Source: Engraulis encrasicolus
Lineage: Eukaryota > Chordata > Actinopteri > Clupeiformes > Engraulidae
DNA length: 64,000 nucleotides
NCBI RefSeq assembly: GCF_034702125.1
Contig: NC_085868.1
Coordinates: 21,480,776-21,544,775 of the forward strand
Direction: 5' to 3'
In this document: positions 36,990 through 49,200 of the stretch, in pieces
Layout of the letters: the number at the start of each line of letters is the position of its first letter
Position numbering within the stretch: position 1 is the stretch's first letter
Translations under genes and position numbers: made by a program
Notes under the pieces: generated by a model
The model's database searches: none
The model's input: only the letters and a program-made list of their open reading frames with translations
Told to the model about the DNA's origin: nothing

Positions 36990-38569
36990 ATTTAGTGTAT
37001 CAATTACAACTACAGGATCTGTTCGCTTTTGTCAGAACCATTGTTTTTCAAAGGCAGATCATTCCAAAAAGGATAGTAGTATCTGCAACTGGACGAAATT
37101 ACACCCACAAACATGAATAAAATAAACTACCAGTGTGCGGTGATTCATTCTTCATTTACTTGGCAGCCTTGATATGTTTTGAAACAGGAGCAAGGAACAG
37201 CTATGGAAAACAACACACCTTGGAATGGACAAAGCAGAACATTTCAATATAACCAGGGTAAAACAAATAATGTACCGGCATCTCCATGTGATCATTCAGT
37301 GTAGCCATCACAATAAAGATCTGCCGTGTAGCCGTCATGGTCATTAGGTGGTATTTATCAAATGCAAAACTACCGTCTTCTCAAAAACGACATCAGCGAG
37401 TTAACAACATTACACCCACAATCATGTAAACATTTGAAAACCCAAGGCAATCTATTTTGCAATTCTGGACCGGCGAACAGGTTGTGCTTGTGCTTGCTAC
37501 TATTACCAGAGTCATACAACAGAGACGTACCAAAGCAAAACATGCAAACGATATATTTTTGTAAACCACTAGAAAGACATGGGCTTTGCTGGTCAAAGTA
37601 ATGTGTGCGTAAACATGGTAGGTTACTTACTACGGGGTGGATCCGTATTTAGCAACTGAACGCGGATGGAGAAGGGGTGCTTCCGTCCTCCTCCCAGCTG
37701 GTTTGTCTGGCTCGTTCGCACAACTAGCAGCAAAACACACAAGAGTAACCGTCTGAGTTACACATAGCAATTCTGAAAACGTGTTCATGTGCACAGAATA
37801 AATGCCACAGGGGGGGAAACACAAAAAATTAAAGCGATTGAGGTAGCAGCTATGTTAAGCAAGGTAGCAGCTAGATATGTTGGAGCTTGAGCTAATCCTC
37901 TGACCCCTCTCAATGGATACTTGCTTAAAAAAAGACACCACTGTGTCCTAAACCAATTCACAAAATATTATACAGACAAATATATTATCTCACCTCTCGA
38001 TTAGAAATATGGTCACCAAAGCGTATTTGAAGCCGCTGCCGTAGCCGACATCTGTGTCCAAGAGTGTCAGGTCCCATTTCAAATTTTCAGCCCGTGTTGG
38101 AGTCTGGTTTTGCGAGTCCGATGATAATCCAAGGGAGTATGTTATCCTGACATGGTTCTAGTGTTCCAAAAGCCAAAGTTCTTCCTGTAGCTCTGCAAAA
38201 GCCACCAAAGTTTCCAAGTAGCTCAGCCTGCTGCTAACTCTCGTTACCTTGCTACTAGCCGAGTGATGATGAGCCTTGTCGCGTGTGCATGAATGATGGG
38301 GGCGGGGTCGGTCAAGTTCACGAGTCGGTGAACGCGCAGGGAGGAGGGGTGAGTGCTGGCGGTTGATGGACGTGTCAGAAACCAATAGAAGTGATGATGA
38401 GTATTACTTCTATTGGTTGCCGTTTTCTTCTGACTACGCCCTCTACACTGGACCAAAAGATTTCGTTTTTTTTCCAAACACTCTATTTCAATGGGTGCTA
38501 TGGCGTCATGAGGAGTTTTTCAGATGATATGGTAAAATATGTGCCAGAAAAACATCTCCTATCCCACCT

Positions 38570-38806
38570 TTAAGAGATCAATCATCTAATAGAAGAGCCT
38601 GGAGTCCTCATTTTCTTGAGAATTTTCTGTTTAAAATAATACAGCAAAGTTTCAAGACGCATATAAAACATTAATTAATTACAGAAATCCCAGATATTGT
38701 TGTGTGCGCTTTACGGACCCTGAGACTTATCCACTATTAGGTCTTTTTCTAAGTAGCTATCCCATGGCATAGAGGAAGAACATTAGACTAGAGGTGACCC
38801 CATACA
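38570..38806. other. Continuation of lectin copy 1 3' flank
   Basis: The first 20 bp match copy 2 at 56010-56035. The next 27 bp (38591-38617) are the exact reverse complement of 56034-56060. After that no similarity is seen. Confidence 0.6.
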
Positions 38807-39768
38807 CATAGATTAACCTAGACTGGCAATGGGCCTCGGAATTTTTGGATTTCTCAGCAGTCAGACCATCACCAGCAGACAGCCATCTTGGTGAAGACTC
38901 CCGTAACCACAGACTTTTACGTAATGACGTCATCAGTCCATAAGCAAAGTTCTTCCTATATGTGAAATGAACTTCTAAAAGTGTCGAAAATAATGTGATG
39001 CTTCGTTTGCTGTATGTGTTGTGTATCTATAATAATATATAACACAACATCATATAATACAACACAATACAACACAGTATAATGTTGTACAATGCCATTA
39101 CACGCGAAGACGAGGGTCTGTCATGTCTTTCTGTCTGGTCTTGTGATGATACTAGGTTACCATCAGCGTCTTCTGGGAAGCTTGCGCAGATCAGCTTTAC
39201 TAAACGTACGGATTATATACACACCTATATACATAGTTGTCAATAACTCAGAGTAAATTATACCAAATAAGTTGCATACACACAAGCATGACCGATTCAG
39301 TATCCTCAAAAATATCCTCAAACCGGAAGCTGCATTGCTGCAACAAATAGTCTCGGAAGGGTTGCCAGATGAGATGATGATCGTGTGCCCTTTTCTACCC
39401 GAAGACCACCTTCCTAAACGACCTGATTTGGCGGGAAACCGTCCGATCTGGCAAGACCGCTCAACTTCTGGGTCTCTAATAAAACGTTTGGTGGTAGTGA
39501 GGGTGATTCCTTTCCTGGAGTGACAATATAGATGTTACGATTTGTCAAAATCTTACAGAAAATGATTGAAACCCACTTTGATAACGTTGTAGTCACAGTT
39601 TGAAATCGTATGCATTCCTATGGCTCACAGCTCTGATCGTCCTCACTAGGAGGAGCTATGTCTGTGGGAGGAGCCGATGAGGCGCGAAAATCGCAAAGAT
39701 GGCTGCGCCCAGTCAATCCAAAATTCTGCTAGTGCCTTGAACCGCCCATTGACAGTCTAGGTTAGTCT
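38807..39768. mobile_element. Inverted-repeat element, about 0.96 kb
   Basis: Ends 'catagattaacctagact' and 'agtctaggttagtctatg' are inverted repeats continuing inward as GGCAATGGGC / GCCCATTGAC. Contains 'aagatggctgcgcc' near the right end. No transposase seen. Confidence 0.65.
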
Positions 39769-40888
39769 ATGGCCATGTCTCAAATGACACACTTTTGTCA
39801 GTTCACTGACAGTCAGTGCACAGTGCACACAGTGAATTGAGGTCTTTAGTGCATAGTGTCATGGAAAAATTTGAGCACTATGCACTGTGCCCTCGCTGGA
39901 AGTGACTGCTGAGCATGGCATTAGCTCGCCAAAATATGAGTTGGCTACTGTTTACAATGCACAGCGTCTGGTGCTTGTGTAGTGGGCGAGACCGTTACAG
40001 GAAGTAGTTCGACTACGCCACCCCCGGGGGTGGAGCCCCCGGAGGAAATGAATTAGGGGTAGTTACAGATACCCCGGACCAACACACAATGTACCCGCAC
40101 AATAGATTACCAGGCAAACACAGGTTCGTGCACAATGGAGGCAGAGACAGTGGTGACAATTAATAATTCAAATCTTTATTATTCTTTGCGTTATAAAAAT
40201 ATCTTTTTCTCACTCTTTGTAATAAAATATAAAAAGGTACTCACAATTCACAAAGTGCAGTGGGGTGGGTGTGCTGTCGCAATCACCCGCAGATCGATAA
40301 ACACTTGCCCCAAAGTATGTTCACGTTAACAGTAAAGTGCAGGGGTGGGTGTGCTGCCACCACACCCGCGGATCTGTAAACACCTGCCCCAAAGTATGTT
40401 CCTTAATTCACAATAAACAACACACCTGGTAGGCCTAAGGCCTTAGAACCTACACTCAGGTTGTCAGACTTTGCCACTAGGGGCTGGCACAACTAACACA
40501 ATAGGGCGAATGGCACACCTCAGGATTAACAAAAGAAAAAGTAAAGAAATAGTTCACAACAAACAGAAATAATTCACGGCAAACAGAAACAACAAGAAAT
40601 CACAGCAAACCATGCAAAATAAATCAAAATCCAGTAAACACATGCAGTTAAATAAGAAATTAGATAATTGAATGAAATAATGAAAAAAGGAAATTAGGCA
40701 CAGCAAACGAAAGAAAACGAAAATCAAAACATGAGGTAAACCAACCCCAGAGGCTCAGCTCAGTGCAGTCCCCTAGGTATCCCCACACTCACTCGTCACT
40801 ACCTACACACACACTCACACGCACCAACGTACGCACACGCACACACACTGTGGAATGGCTCACACACCAGCTCACACCGAGCCGAGCG

Positions 40889-40889
<1 letters not shown>

Positions 40890-40921
<32 letters not shown>

Positions 40922-40955
40922 AACTAAAGCGCGCCAACGCACACACACACACACA
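40890..40955. repeat. (CA)n tracts
   Basis: Two CA runs, 40890-40919 and about 40939-40955. Confidence 0.9.
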
Positions 40956-41437
40956 CGAATGTCCAATTTCCCGAGGCCGGAGCAGCAGCCGAGATACGGG
41001 TTCCCGGCGTCCAGAGGCACCACACAACCGGGGCTAAAAGTCGCCGCTCGTGCACCTAAACGCGTGGTGTGTCTGACCACGGCCACACAGATACAACCCG
41101 GAGATGAGGGTGCACCGATGCGCAATTCTCACAGTCGGAGTGCCAATACAGAGGTACACGGCCGAGGCGCCGGTAGCGACCACACGCGGCGTGCAGGAGA
41201 CGGGAAAAGCGCAAGGTAACCGTTGGTATTGTCCACCGAAGTCCTTGCCAGTGGAGAAGCAAGAGATCACTCTAGCCAAGTAAGAGACGCCAAGTTGGAA
41301 TCACAACGAGGACAAGAAATGGTCCACATGTCCTAGATCTGAACTGGACACCGCACTCCTCTCGACGACGAGGGGAGAAGCCACCACAGCATTCGCCAGT
41401 GGCGATAAAACGCGCAAAGGGGGACTTTGCAGGCTTA

Positions 41438-41977
41438 AGCTGGGCTTACACTGTGCGATTTTTGCCCTGATTTGCCCCGATTTGGCACTCGCACGACATT
41501 TTGAGATTCGGGCCGATTTCTTGCTCAATCGCAGGTCAATCGTGAGTCTCGCATCGTGCAGTGTACATGGGGTAACGACAAGCGATTTCGACTCACGACC
41601 GTGCAATCGCAGGGTCGCAAGAAAATCAAAACGGTTTGAAATTCTTGTCGTGGCTCGTGCGTAAATCGCAGAGTTAAAGCAGTGCTACGACCCGATTTGA
41701 CACTTCACATGCACAAATTAATAGGGCCGTGCGATTCGCTGTTGAGAGCGACCTCATCTCCACCTCAGGTGCGCATGTTCCCTCCTCTGCAGACCGGGGA
41801 AACATGCCTGTCGCGTCGTACGGTGGAAGCATTTCGGCCGCATCCGACTGTCGGCTCGTGTAGTGTAAGGACGTGAGTCGTGAGCATGTGAACCTTTAAA
41901 CAGTGAAATTCCATCGTGCAGTGTGAGCAGAAGCTTAAGACTCACGAGTGAAAATATCGCACAGTGTATGCCCGCCT
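41438..41977. mobile_element. PIF/Harbinger-like MITE
   Basis: Ends AGCTGGGCTTACACTGTGCG / CGCACAGTGTATGCCCGCCT with TTA on both sides (41435-41437 and 41978-41980). Same family as 19850-20495. Confidence 0.9.
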
Positions 41978-42444
41978 TTACCGAATACTAGCCCTGGCAG
42001 TATTTATGAAGAGACTTCCCATAAGCCTCTACGAGCGGCGTGGTGACGTGTGCCGCAGCGTCAGACTTTCCCTTAAAGGAGCAGCGCTCCACTACACTTG
42101 TATTTCCATGTCCTTCACCCCAAAGGACAACAATCACACATACAATACTTTGGTTGGCATGAAAAGGTTGGTGCCCCATCAACATTACTTACAGAATTAG
42201 GAAACTGTTGACCAAACTCTTCTACTGAACTGAATGCCACATTTCCTCTGTGTCATTGTCAACATGGCCGCCATTTAGTGCATGCAGTGTCCATCATTCA
42301 AGCACTGCATTTTTCCGCCATTGTTAGGGGATCATCCTGGCACTTTCAGTGCACTGGCTCAACTGAAATTTTCAGCGGGAGCGCCCTAGGCACTGAAAAA
42401 CAGTGCCCGAAGTGCACAAGTGCGGCATTTGAGACACAGCCATA

Positions 42445-42974
42445 GTCTTTGTTTTCTGTAACTAACGCTAGCTTGGCTTAACACACACATCCACGTGGTC
42501 ACGCCATTTTGTGTCCCACAGACACACACACTCAGGATGAAGGCCTCCCTCTCTCTTTATCTCCTTTTCCCCTTTTATTTTTTTTCCCTTGTTTATAAAT
42601 GTATTGCCTTATGACTGTTATTGTTTTATTGAACTGACTTTGAATGTAATGCCGTATTAGATTACTCATCCTACTGAATACAATCAGGAATACCATTACC
42701 ATTACACTGCCGAAGGCAAAAAGTCTGGCCTTTTCCCGCCGTCCTCGGGGGCTATAAAAGGCAGCCCGCACCTGCGCACATCCTCTTTCCATTCTTCACT
42801 TTCACAAGCACACATGCACTGACTAACAAATGCTACTGAACACACGCTATTCAAAATACTCCTCTGCCATCTCAGAAACAAAAACAGACAACGGAGGTTG
42901 AGGACAAAGCAGAAGTAAACGAGAAGGCAAGCTGTCCGTTTGGGGAGTGGTCGTGATGACTTTAGATAAATGTA
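42445..42974. other. Upstream flank of lectin copy 2
   Basis: No exon seen. Similarity to the orphan promoter starts near 42875. Confidence 0.4.
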
Positions 42975-43005
42975 AGATGCAATTGTGTAATCTTGCTTGC
43001 GTGAC
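42975..43005 (+). promoter_or_regulatory. Conserved 31-bp upstream block, lectin copy 2
   Basis: Identical to 19499-19529 and 13173-13203. It lies 307 bp before the start codon. Confidence 0.6.
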
Positions 43006-43076
43006 TGTAGCCCAGGTGTTTTTTCTCACTTTGCTAATGTACTGGTGTGTTTTACAACACATTGCAACATTACAAA

Positions 43077-43091
43077 AGAACATTCTAGAAC
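43077..43091 (+). promoter_or_regulatory. Heat-shock-type element, lectin copy 2
   Basis: aGAAcaTTCtaGAAc, identical to 19572-19586, but 59 bp from the TATA box here rather than 13. Confidence 0.6.
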
Positions 43092-43150
43092 AGCCTTCCA
43101 TGATGGGCAGGGCACTAACCTCAAGTAGGTGGGTGGATTTTGATGAAGGG

Positions 43151-43157
43151 TATATAT
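43151..43157 (+). promoter_or_regulatory. TATA box, lectin copy 2
   Basis: TATATAT in 'gatgaagggtatatatgc', 125 bp before the ATG. Confidence 0.65.
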
Positions 43158-43281
43158 GCAACATGCACTTGGCACCATTGTCTTGTTGCCCTGCCAAGAA
43201 GCTAGGGTGTCTTTCTAATCAACACCTTTGGTCTTCAACTCTTTGAGTATCGGCAACTTCAACATCTGCCTCTCCATCACA

Positions 43282-46200
43282 ATGAAGCTGACCATCTCCA
43301 TGGCAACTCTGTCCACTCTCGGGCTTCTGTACGCTGTGTTCGCACCAAGCGTGACAGCCGGTGAGTAGGAAAGCTAGATTTAGTTTGTTTTGGTTAGTTG
43401 CATCTAATCAGAAATGCAAGCAACAGCAGCAAGGGTGACGCTTGTGTACCTATAAGCAAATAGGACTGGGTAAGCACTGAATGTCTCATATCTCAATCAC
43501 GCAAATGTATTTAAATTGTTGCAACATTATTGAATTGTGTAATAATTTGATTGTTGGGTAACACTTAAGTATAACTACCTATTCACAGCTTTTTAAACAC
43601 TTTATAAATAAAGAACTAATTATCAAATGTTTATAAATGGGCAAGAAATACTATGTTAACACAGCAGACACAGCGCAGTCGCATCAGTCCTGGAAGTTTC
43701 TCCTCCAAAGACCAGAAGGCATGAAACCACGTAAAACTCACACAGTAGAAGTCGATTCCCATTCCACTGTGCAGTCGCAGTTTGGTTATTAGTCATTTAC
43801 AAACATTTGTATATGCTTTGTTAAATGTTGATTACTCTTAAATGTTAATAAAGTGTTTATAAAGCTGTGAATATAGTTATTCTAAAGTGTTACAGATTAT
43901 TGTAATACTTCTGGGATGAGCAGGGGGAACCTTCATGGAGACTGATAGCAGACTGTCAATCTCAAGTCTTGACAGAATAAGAAATCTTCTTTAAGGCCAC
44001 ACCAATTTAATTTGTTGGTTCTCGGATTTTTTCAGGAAAAAGTTGAAGCGAGAGGGCGAAAAAAAAAAAAAAAAAAAAAATTAGTCGTGTGGTAATGCCA
44101 CGGATGTAATAAGGGGACTGTTATGTTATACCACCTGTATATCAGCCTCACATGGACCTCCAAAGGAAGGTGCAAGACAGGCAAACACCTGGACATGGAG
44201 AAGGACAGTGTAGAAGGGAATTAAGGCAGCCAAATAGACCGGGCACAACATTAGGGCACAGGGCAATTATTATATTAATCTGGTTTGAATAAACTGAGAT
44301 GATTCAACAGTCTGAAACCGCAGTCTTTATTGAACAAGACAGCAAATACAGTATTGTGACCATATCAATGGAATTACAAGCTATAAAAGTACAACTTTAG
44401 AACGTTAGACCACATCATAGTATCTGCACCACATCTGCACATAGTAGGTTATGTACTTGCATTGAAAGTGACAAAGTAGCATCTTCACAGGAGCTGACAA
44501 AGGGCAATTGGTTCCATGTTTGGTATGTGTACGATCCTCAGCCCCATCACCAACTGGTGGTGTTGTCTGTGAGATGAATACCTGGAATGTAAATCAAAAT
44601 AAGACATTTTTAAATGTAGACATATACAGTTCCTTTATTTTTAACAGTTGCAATCTTCCAGGGTTGGACAAGGCCTATTGCCTTCTTGCACAGAGCAAGT
44701 AAAAGCACTGTTTGGGCAAGTGCATGTTGGGCAAGTATTTTATGCATTGTGCATTATTGGAGCAAAAGACACACAATTTTCATCAAATAAAGATATGATA
44801 TTGATGCCAGTCAAAATATGCCCTTGTTGTCAGAAAAAGTCTCTCATTTAAACAAAGCAAGCAACCTTATGAATAGCTTGAAGTGTTTTTTCCCCTTGGG
44901 AAACAAACAAAAAACACAACAAAAAGTAACGTGCAAGTACAATGCATTTGGTTTGGGCAAGTGGAAATAATAGTGTATTTGCCTAAACTTGTCAAACCCT
45001 GTACGATGTCATCACCGAGCCGGAGAAGTAGTAAGTTAAACAATAGGTCACGTCAGTGATATAACCCCGCGGTGTTTGAAGGACGGTGTTAAGTGATGCA
45101 TATCGAAAATGTATTCAGGGGAAGTGCATAGAATGTCAAAGCAGCTGAGAATATGCAATTATTGATTCATCACATGGCCCGTTGTTTACTTTCTCTCCGG
45201 CTCGGTGGAACATCCTGACTGAAAAGAAAGATGGCGGCGCCCTGTGACCATGTTTACCAGGGCGCATCATTCGAAAATGTACTTTTATCTAAACTATCCG
45301 GCGCAGTATCAAACTTCTCTATACATTGCTTTACGTGTCAACACCCACGCGACGAAGTTTTGAGTAACTTTGAGGCCCGCAAATGGGTGGAAAGTACATA
45401 TTCATTACGAACTAGTTCTACTTTGACCAGGATTTTTCAGATGGCTAATACGTCAGAAAGTTTTGGTTGCCCTTGCCCCATCATACACCAAGCAAATAAT
45501 AGTTAATAAAACCCACCTGCACAGACTCTTGGCTGGTTGTTGAAATGGTTCTGTCGAATAAATCCCCGAAGTTCTCTTCGTCTTCGACTTCTGTTATCCT
45601 GTCTTGTAAATGCGTAGGCTACTATGCCATACACTGGCTGCTGCCCCGGGGGGCTGCTACTGCTAACCCACAGGGGCTTCAACTTGCCATTGCATGTTTG
45701 TCTGTAAAACCATTTGAATGTAACACGTTTCCTGATTCGCTAGTCGTAATCGGCATGTTGAAAGGAGTGGTTTTATTGGTTCTCTACGTCACATGACCTC
45801 CAAATACTAAAGAGACACCTCTCCGTTCATGAAAACATGTAGTCTTCGGGGTTTTTTTTTGCGATTTCATTTTTTGGGGTATTGAAACTGATTTTTTTTT
45901 TTTTCCATTTTGACACAAAATACAAGCGGCGAATCCGAGAACCAACAAATTAAATTGGTGTGGCCTAAAAAATAAAGGTTATATTTTTCAGATGTGATCA
46001 ACACTGGGAAAGTGATGTAGGTTTTAATATATGTCTTAATTCTGAAAAACACAGTTGTGGTCACATTGCAAATGTCTTAACTATGGCTATCACTTTACCA
46101 TGTTAATTAGTTTAATTAATTACACTGCAAATTAAGACATTGTAAAAAATTAACAGCATTAATTATGCTTAACCACACACACATGCGTAATTCTCTTTCT

Positions 46201-49200
46201 CTCTCACTTTGGACTTGTAATAATTTCCATGAATATATATAGAGTTAGAAAGTGACGTCACATCCCCCAATTTCATGGGACCTCAACGGCGTTTTTAGCC
46301 GAAAATCGAAGCATGTAATCCAATGGCGGTATTAAAATTATATTTCGATCCCCTCCGTGTTGTGCCACGAGCTCCACATATGTTGTTTCTGATATTTTTG
46401 TTTAATTTTTCGTACGAACTCCTAAACTTTTCATGCAGACGACCTCAGAACAAAACATTGATACTTCTGTATGAATAATCTTTATCTAGCCTCTTAAACA
46501 GCATATTTGTAGCCCAGCGCATATAATCACTGAGATCGGAAGATATTTACTCGCTACCATGTTGTTAGATGGTCAGCTTAGGTCCCGTGAAATGCGGAAC
46601 TAAGGGGCGGGACTTTTAAGCTCTATATCCAACAACTAAAGGCCAAATGTCATTCACAGGACCCAGGCCTGGAACCACAGAAAACAGGAAACGTCAACCT
46701 GCCCCGCCTGCCCAACCTGTCAAATATGGTACTTTGGACTTGTATGATCCAACTACTGTCTATGGTTCATATAATGTTTGTAGTTTTTAATCAGTTTTGT
46801 GATGCATACAAAAAAGTAATTGTATTAAACACATTCAAAGCCGGGGTGCACATTAACAAACCATCGACGTGGCCCACGGGGACAACTAATTTAACCTTTT
46901 TTTTGGTCACTTCGTGTGTCTTATTCTTGCATTAATATTAATTAAGTTGCAACCGCCAGCTGCATCATAGTGGATTAAATAGGTCCAGAGCCCCTTCTTA
47001 GAAAATCTGTGGTTCTACTACCATGTAAGCAGCATAATTCCCCCCACCCCGCCCACGTGTTTCAGATGGTTTGGCCCAAGGCTCGTCTTTTTAAATCACA
47101 CTGGCGCGAAACCGAGCGCCAGTAATGGAAAGCAGAAAGAGGCTGGGCGGAACGGAGAGGGCTAAAATAAAAAAGTTAAGGAGGTGGCAGCCAAATGTGC
47201 CAAATTAACTGACATCTTCTCAAGACAAGCTGGTAGGTTACTGAAAGAGATATAGATAATTGGCCTGGTTGTGAATTTTATCACATAACGTGGCGAGCGT
47301 TTGCAACTGTCAACTTACTGTCAACTTTTAAAAATGTCACAATGTAGGCTATAGGATAATCTATGCTTTATTAAATGCATGTCTAACATGCTATTTAAAT
47401 TATTTAGAAGTCAGAGGCGATTCCTCCTTGAGTACAAGGGAGGCGCCGCCTCCTGTACAAAATCACGGAGAATAGTATGTAAACTAATGCTTTACACGAC
47501 TTAATAACATTGCTATTTCAGACCCAGCTCCATAGAAAATGCATGTGCTCAACTTAGAGATGAAACCAATCTGTAATAAGATCCCGAGACTCGCACAAGT
47601 TTTTTTTCCCGCTCATGACAACACAAGCGATCGAGTCTCAATGGACTTCAATGGCATGTGGGATTGTACGCTTTTTCAATGGCAAAATGCTAAACGGTCA
47701 TTGGCTATTGTCGTGAAATTTTTTTGATTTTGAGACTGAGCCTCACTGGGAGTGAATGGAGAAGAGAGAGGAGGGGGGAGGGACCGGAGACTGGAGCTCC
47801 GACTTGTGATTGGGTGAACCCCGTGTCAGTAGGCTACAGTAGTTGATTTCATTTCGAAATGCGGATATGTTATTAATTTGACTGAGAAGTTTCGTCGTGG
47901 TAACCAGTGGGGAAGCTATTCATTGCGGTGTACTCCAGTTTTGTGTACATATTCTTGTAAACCTAGTGTTGCGAATAAAGTCTTAATAGTGGCACGTCCT
48001 TATCCTTTTTAATCTCCCAATTCAAAAGTTGAAGTTGCCTACTTTTCGTTAGGGCTAGCTTGCAAGAAAGCTAGAGAGCTATGCAAAATGCCAAGCATTG
48101 TGGATTAAATTCTGGCGAATTCCAGTCGTCCTTATGAGGAGAAAATGAATATCAAGGAGCAGAGCAGAGCACTGCCTGATATTGACTTGGTGAAAAAGGT
48201 AGGGAAGAACAACCGTTTCTTTTCAGCTTTCGTGGTGTCTGATCAACTGGTTAACTGCCAAGTCCCGTGAGTGGCGAATGAGTCCTTGTTTCCTAATGTG
48301 TTGGCAATATCTGGTAAATAATTAAAGATTTTGCGACCTCTAGTGGTAAGTTAAGCCGTGCACCCAGTAATGAACAAAGACAACGAAGGCAAATTCAATC
48401 ACATCATTATGTGGCGGAGGTAGGCCTAATGATAATAATAATAATAATTTTAAAAAAATATTTCCCTATGAATAGGCTACAAGGGGGATAATGATTAATG
48501 ATTAACAAATGTGTTTCAACAAGAGTCCTTTAGTGTGTGAGGCCATATGTGGCTCAGCACCAATGTAAGATGTCAAAATTGACCCTAGAACATATGATAT
48601 CTACAAAAAGTAGAGGCACAGTATTACGGTGTGATTTGACTTACAGTGCTGCCAATTGTAATATATGATATTCAGGTCTGGGACTCTTAGCCCTGAAAAT
48701 ATAATGAATCTGACACAAATAGTTAAGGAGATAGTCTGAACATGGTCTGAGAGTCTGAACATGGTCACTCATGCAATGTCGCTAAAACAAGGGTAGGGGG
48801 TGTCCTTATTTACAGATTTTTTGTGCCAAAAGTATCCACAGCTGAGTTCTGATATTGTGGATATGATCTATTGGATGTTTAAGCCATCACATACATTTTT
48901 TCAGGCAAATCCGAGGGGGTCGAGTGGGAGATTTTTCAGAAACTTGCTGATTCCAGCTGGAATGACCCTCAGCACATTGAAGAGCACGAACAAAGTAAGA
49001 TACACAGGGATTGTGCAGATGCTTACTTTCTGATGGCTAGAGATGCAAATGTGCAAAGCCTTTTGTCAGGCAAAAAGATGTCTTTACATGATGAGAAAGT
49101 TAAAAAGAAGCACCAGATAATGGAACACATCATTGATGTGGTTAAAGTCATTGGAAAATGTGCTCTTAGTTATCGAGGGGATAAGACAGAGGCTGCTTAC

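Larger units (their letters stand above)
33501..38569. mobile_element. 5-kb TTAA-target DNA transposon
   Basis: Inverted ends AGGTAGGGTTGGAGAT / ATCTCCTATCCCACCT with TTAA on both sides (33497-33500 and 38570-38573). Copy 2 shows the empty site ('caggtttaagttaagagataag', about 56006), so it inserted after the lectin duplication. TTAA targeting is shared by the piggyBac and Kolobok superfamilies. I cannot see a recognisable transposase, and the interior coding is decayed (see 34799-35190). Near the right end, opposed CCAAT boxes (38381 and 38411) flank the likely promoter of a minus-strand unit. A hAT MITE (36627-36989) and a tRNA-derived repeat are nested inside. Confidence 0.85.
39768..42444. 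mobile_element. Inverted-repeat element, about 2.7 kb, with nested insert
   Basis: Ends TATGGCCATGTCTCAAATG / CATTTGAGACACAGCCATA. Just inside both ends are similar 'agtgcacagtgc' motifs. The middle, about 40010-42230, looks like a separate nested sequence: a GC palindrome 'acccccgggggtggagcccccgg' near 40019, a duplicated block at 40250-40300 and 40335-40385, CA repeats at 40892-40955, and a nested Harbinger-like MITE. No coding region is supported. Confidence 0.55.
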
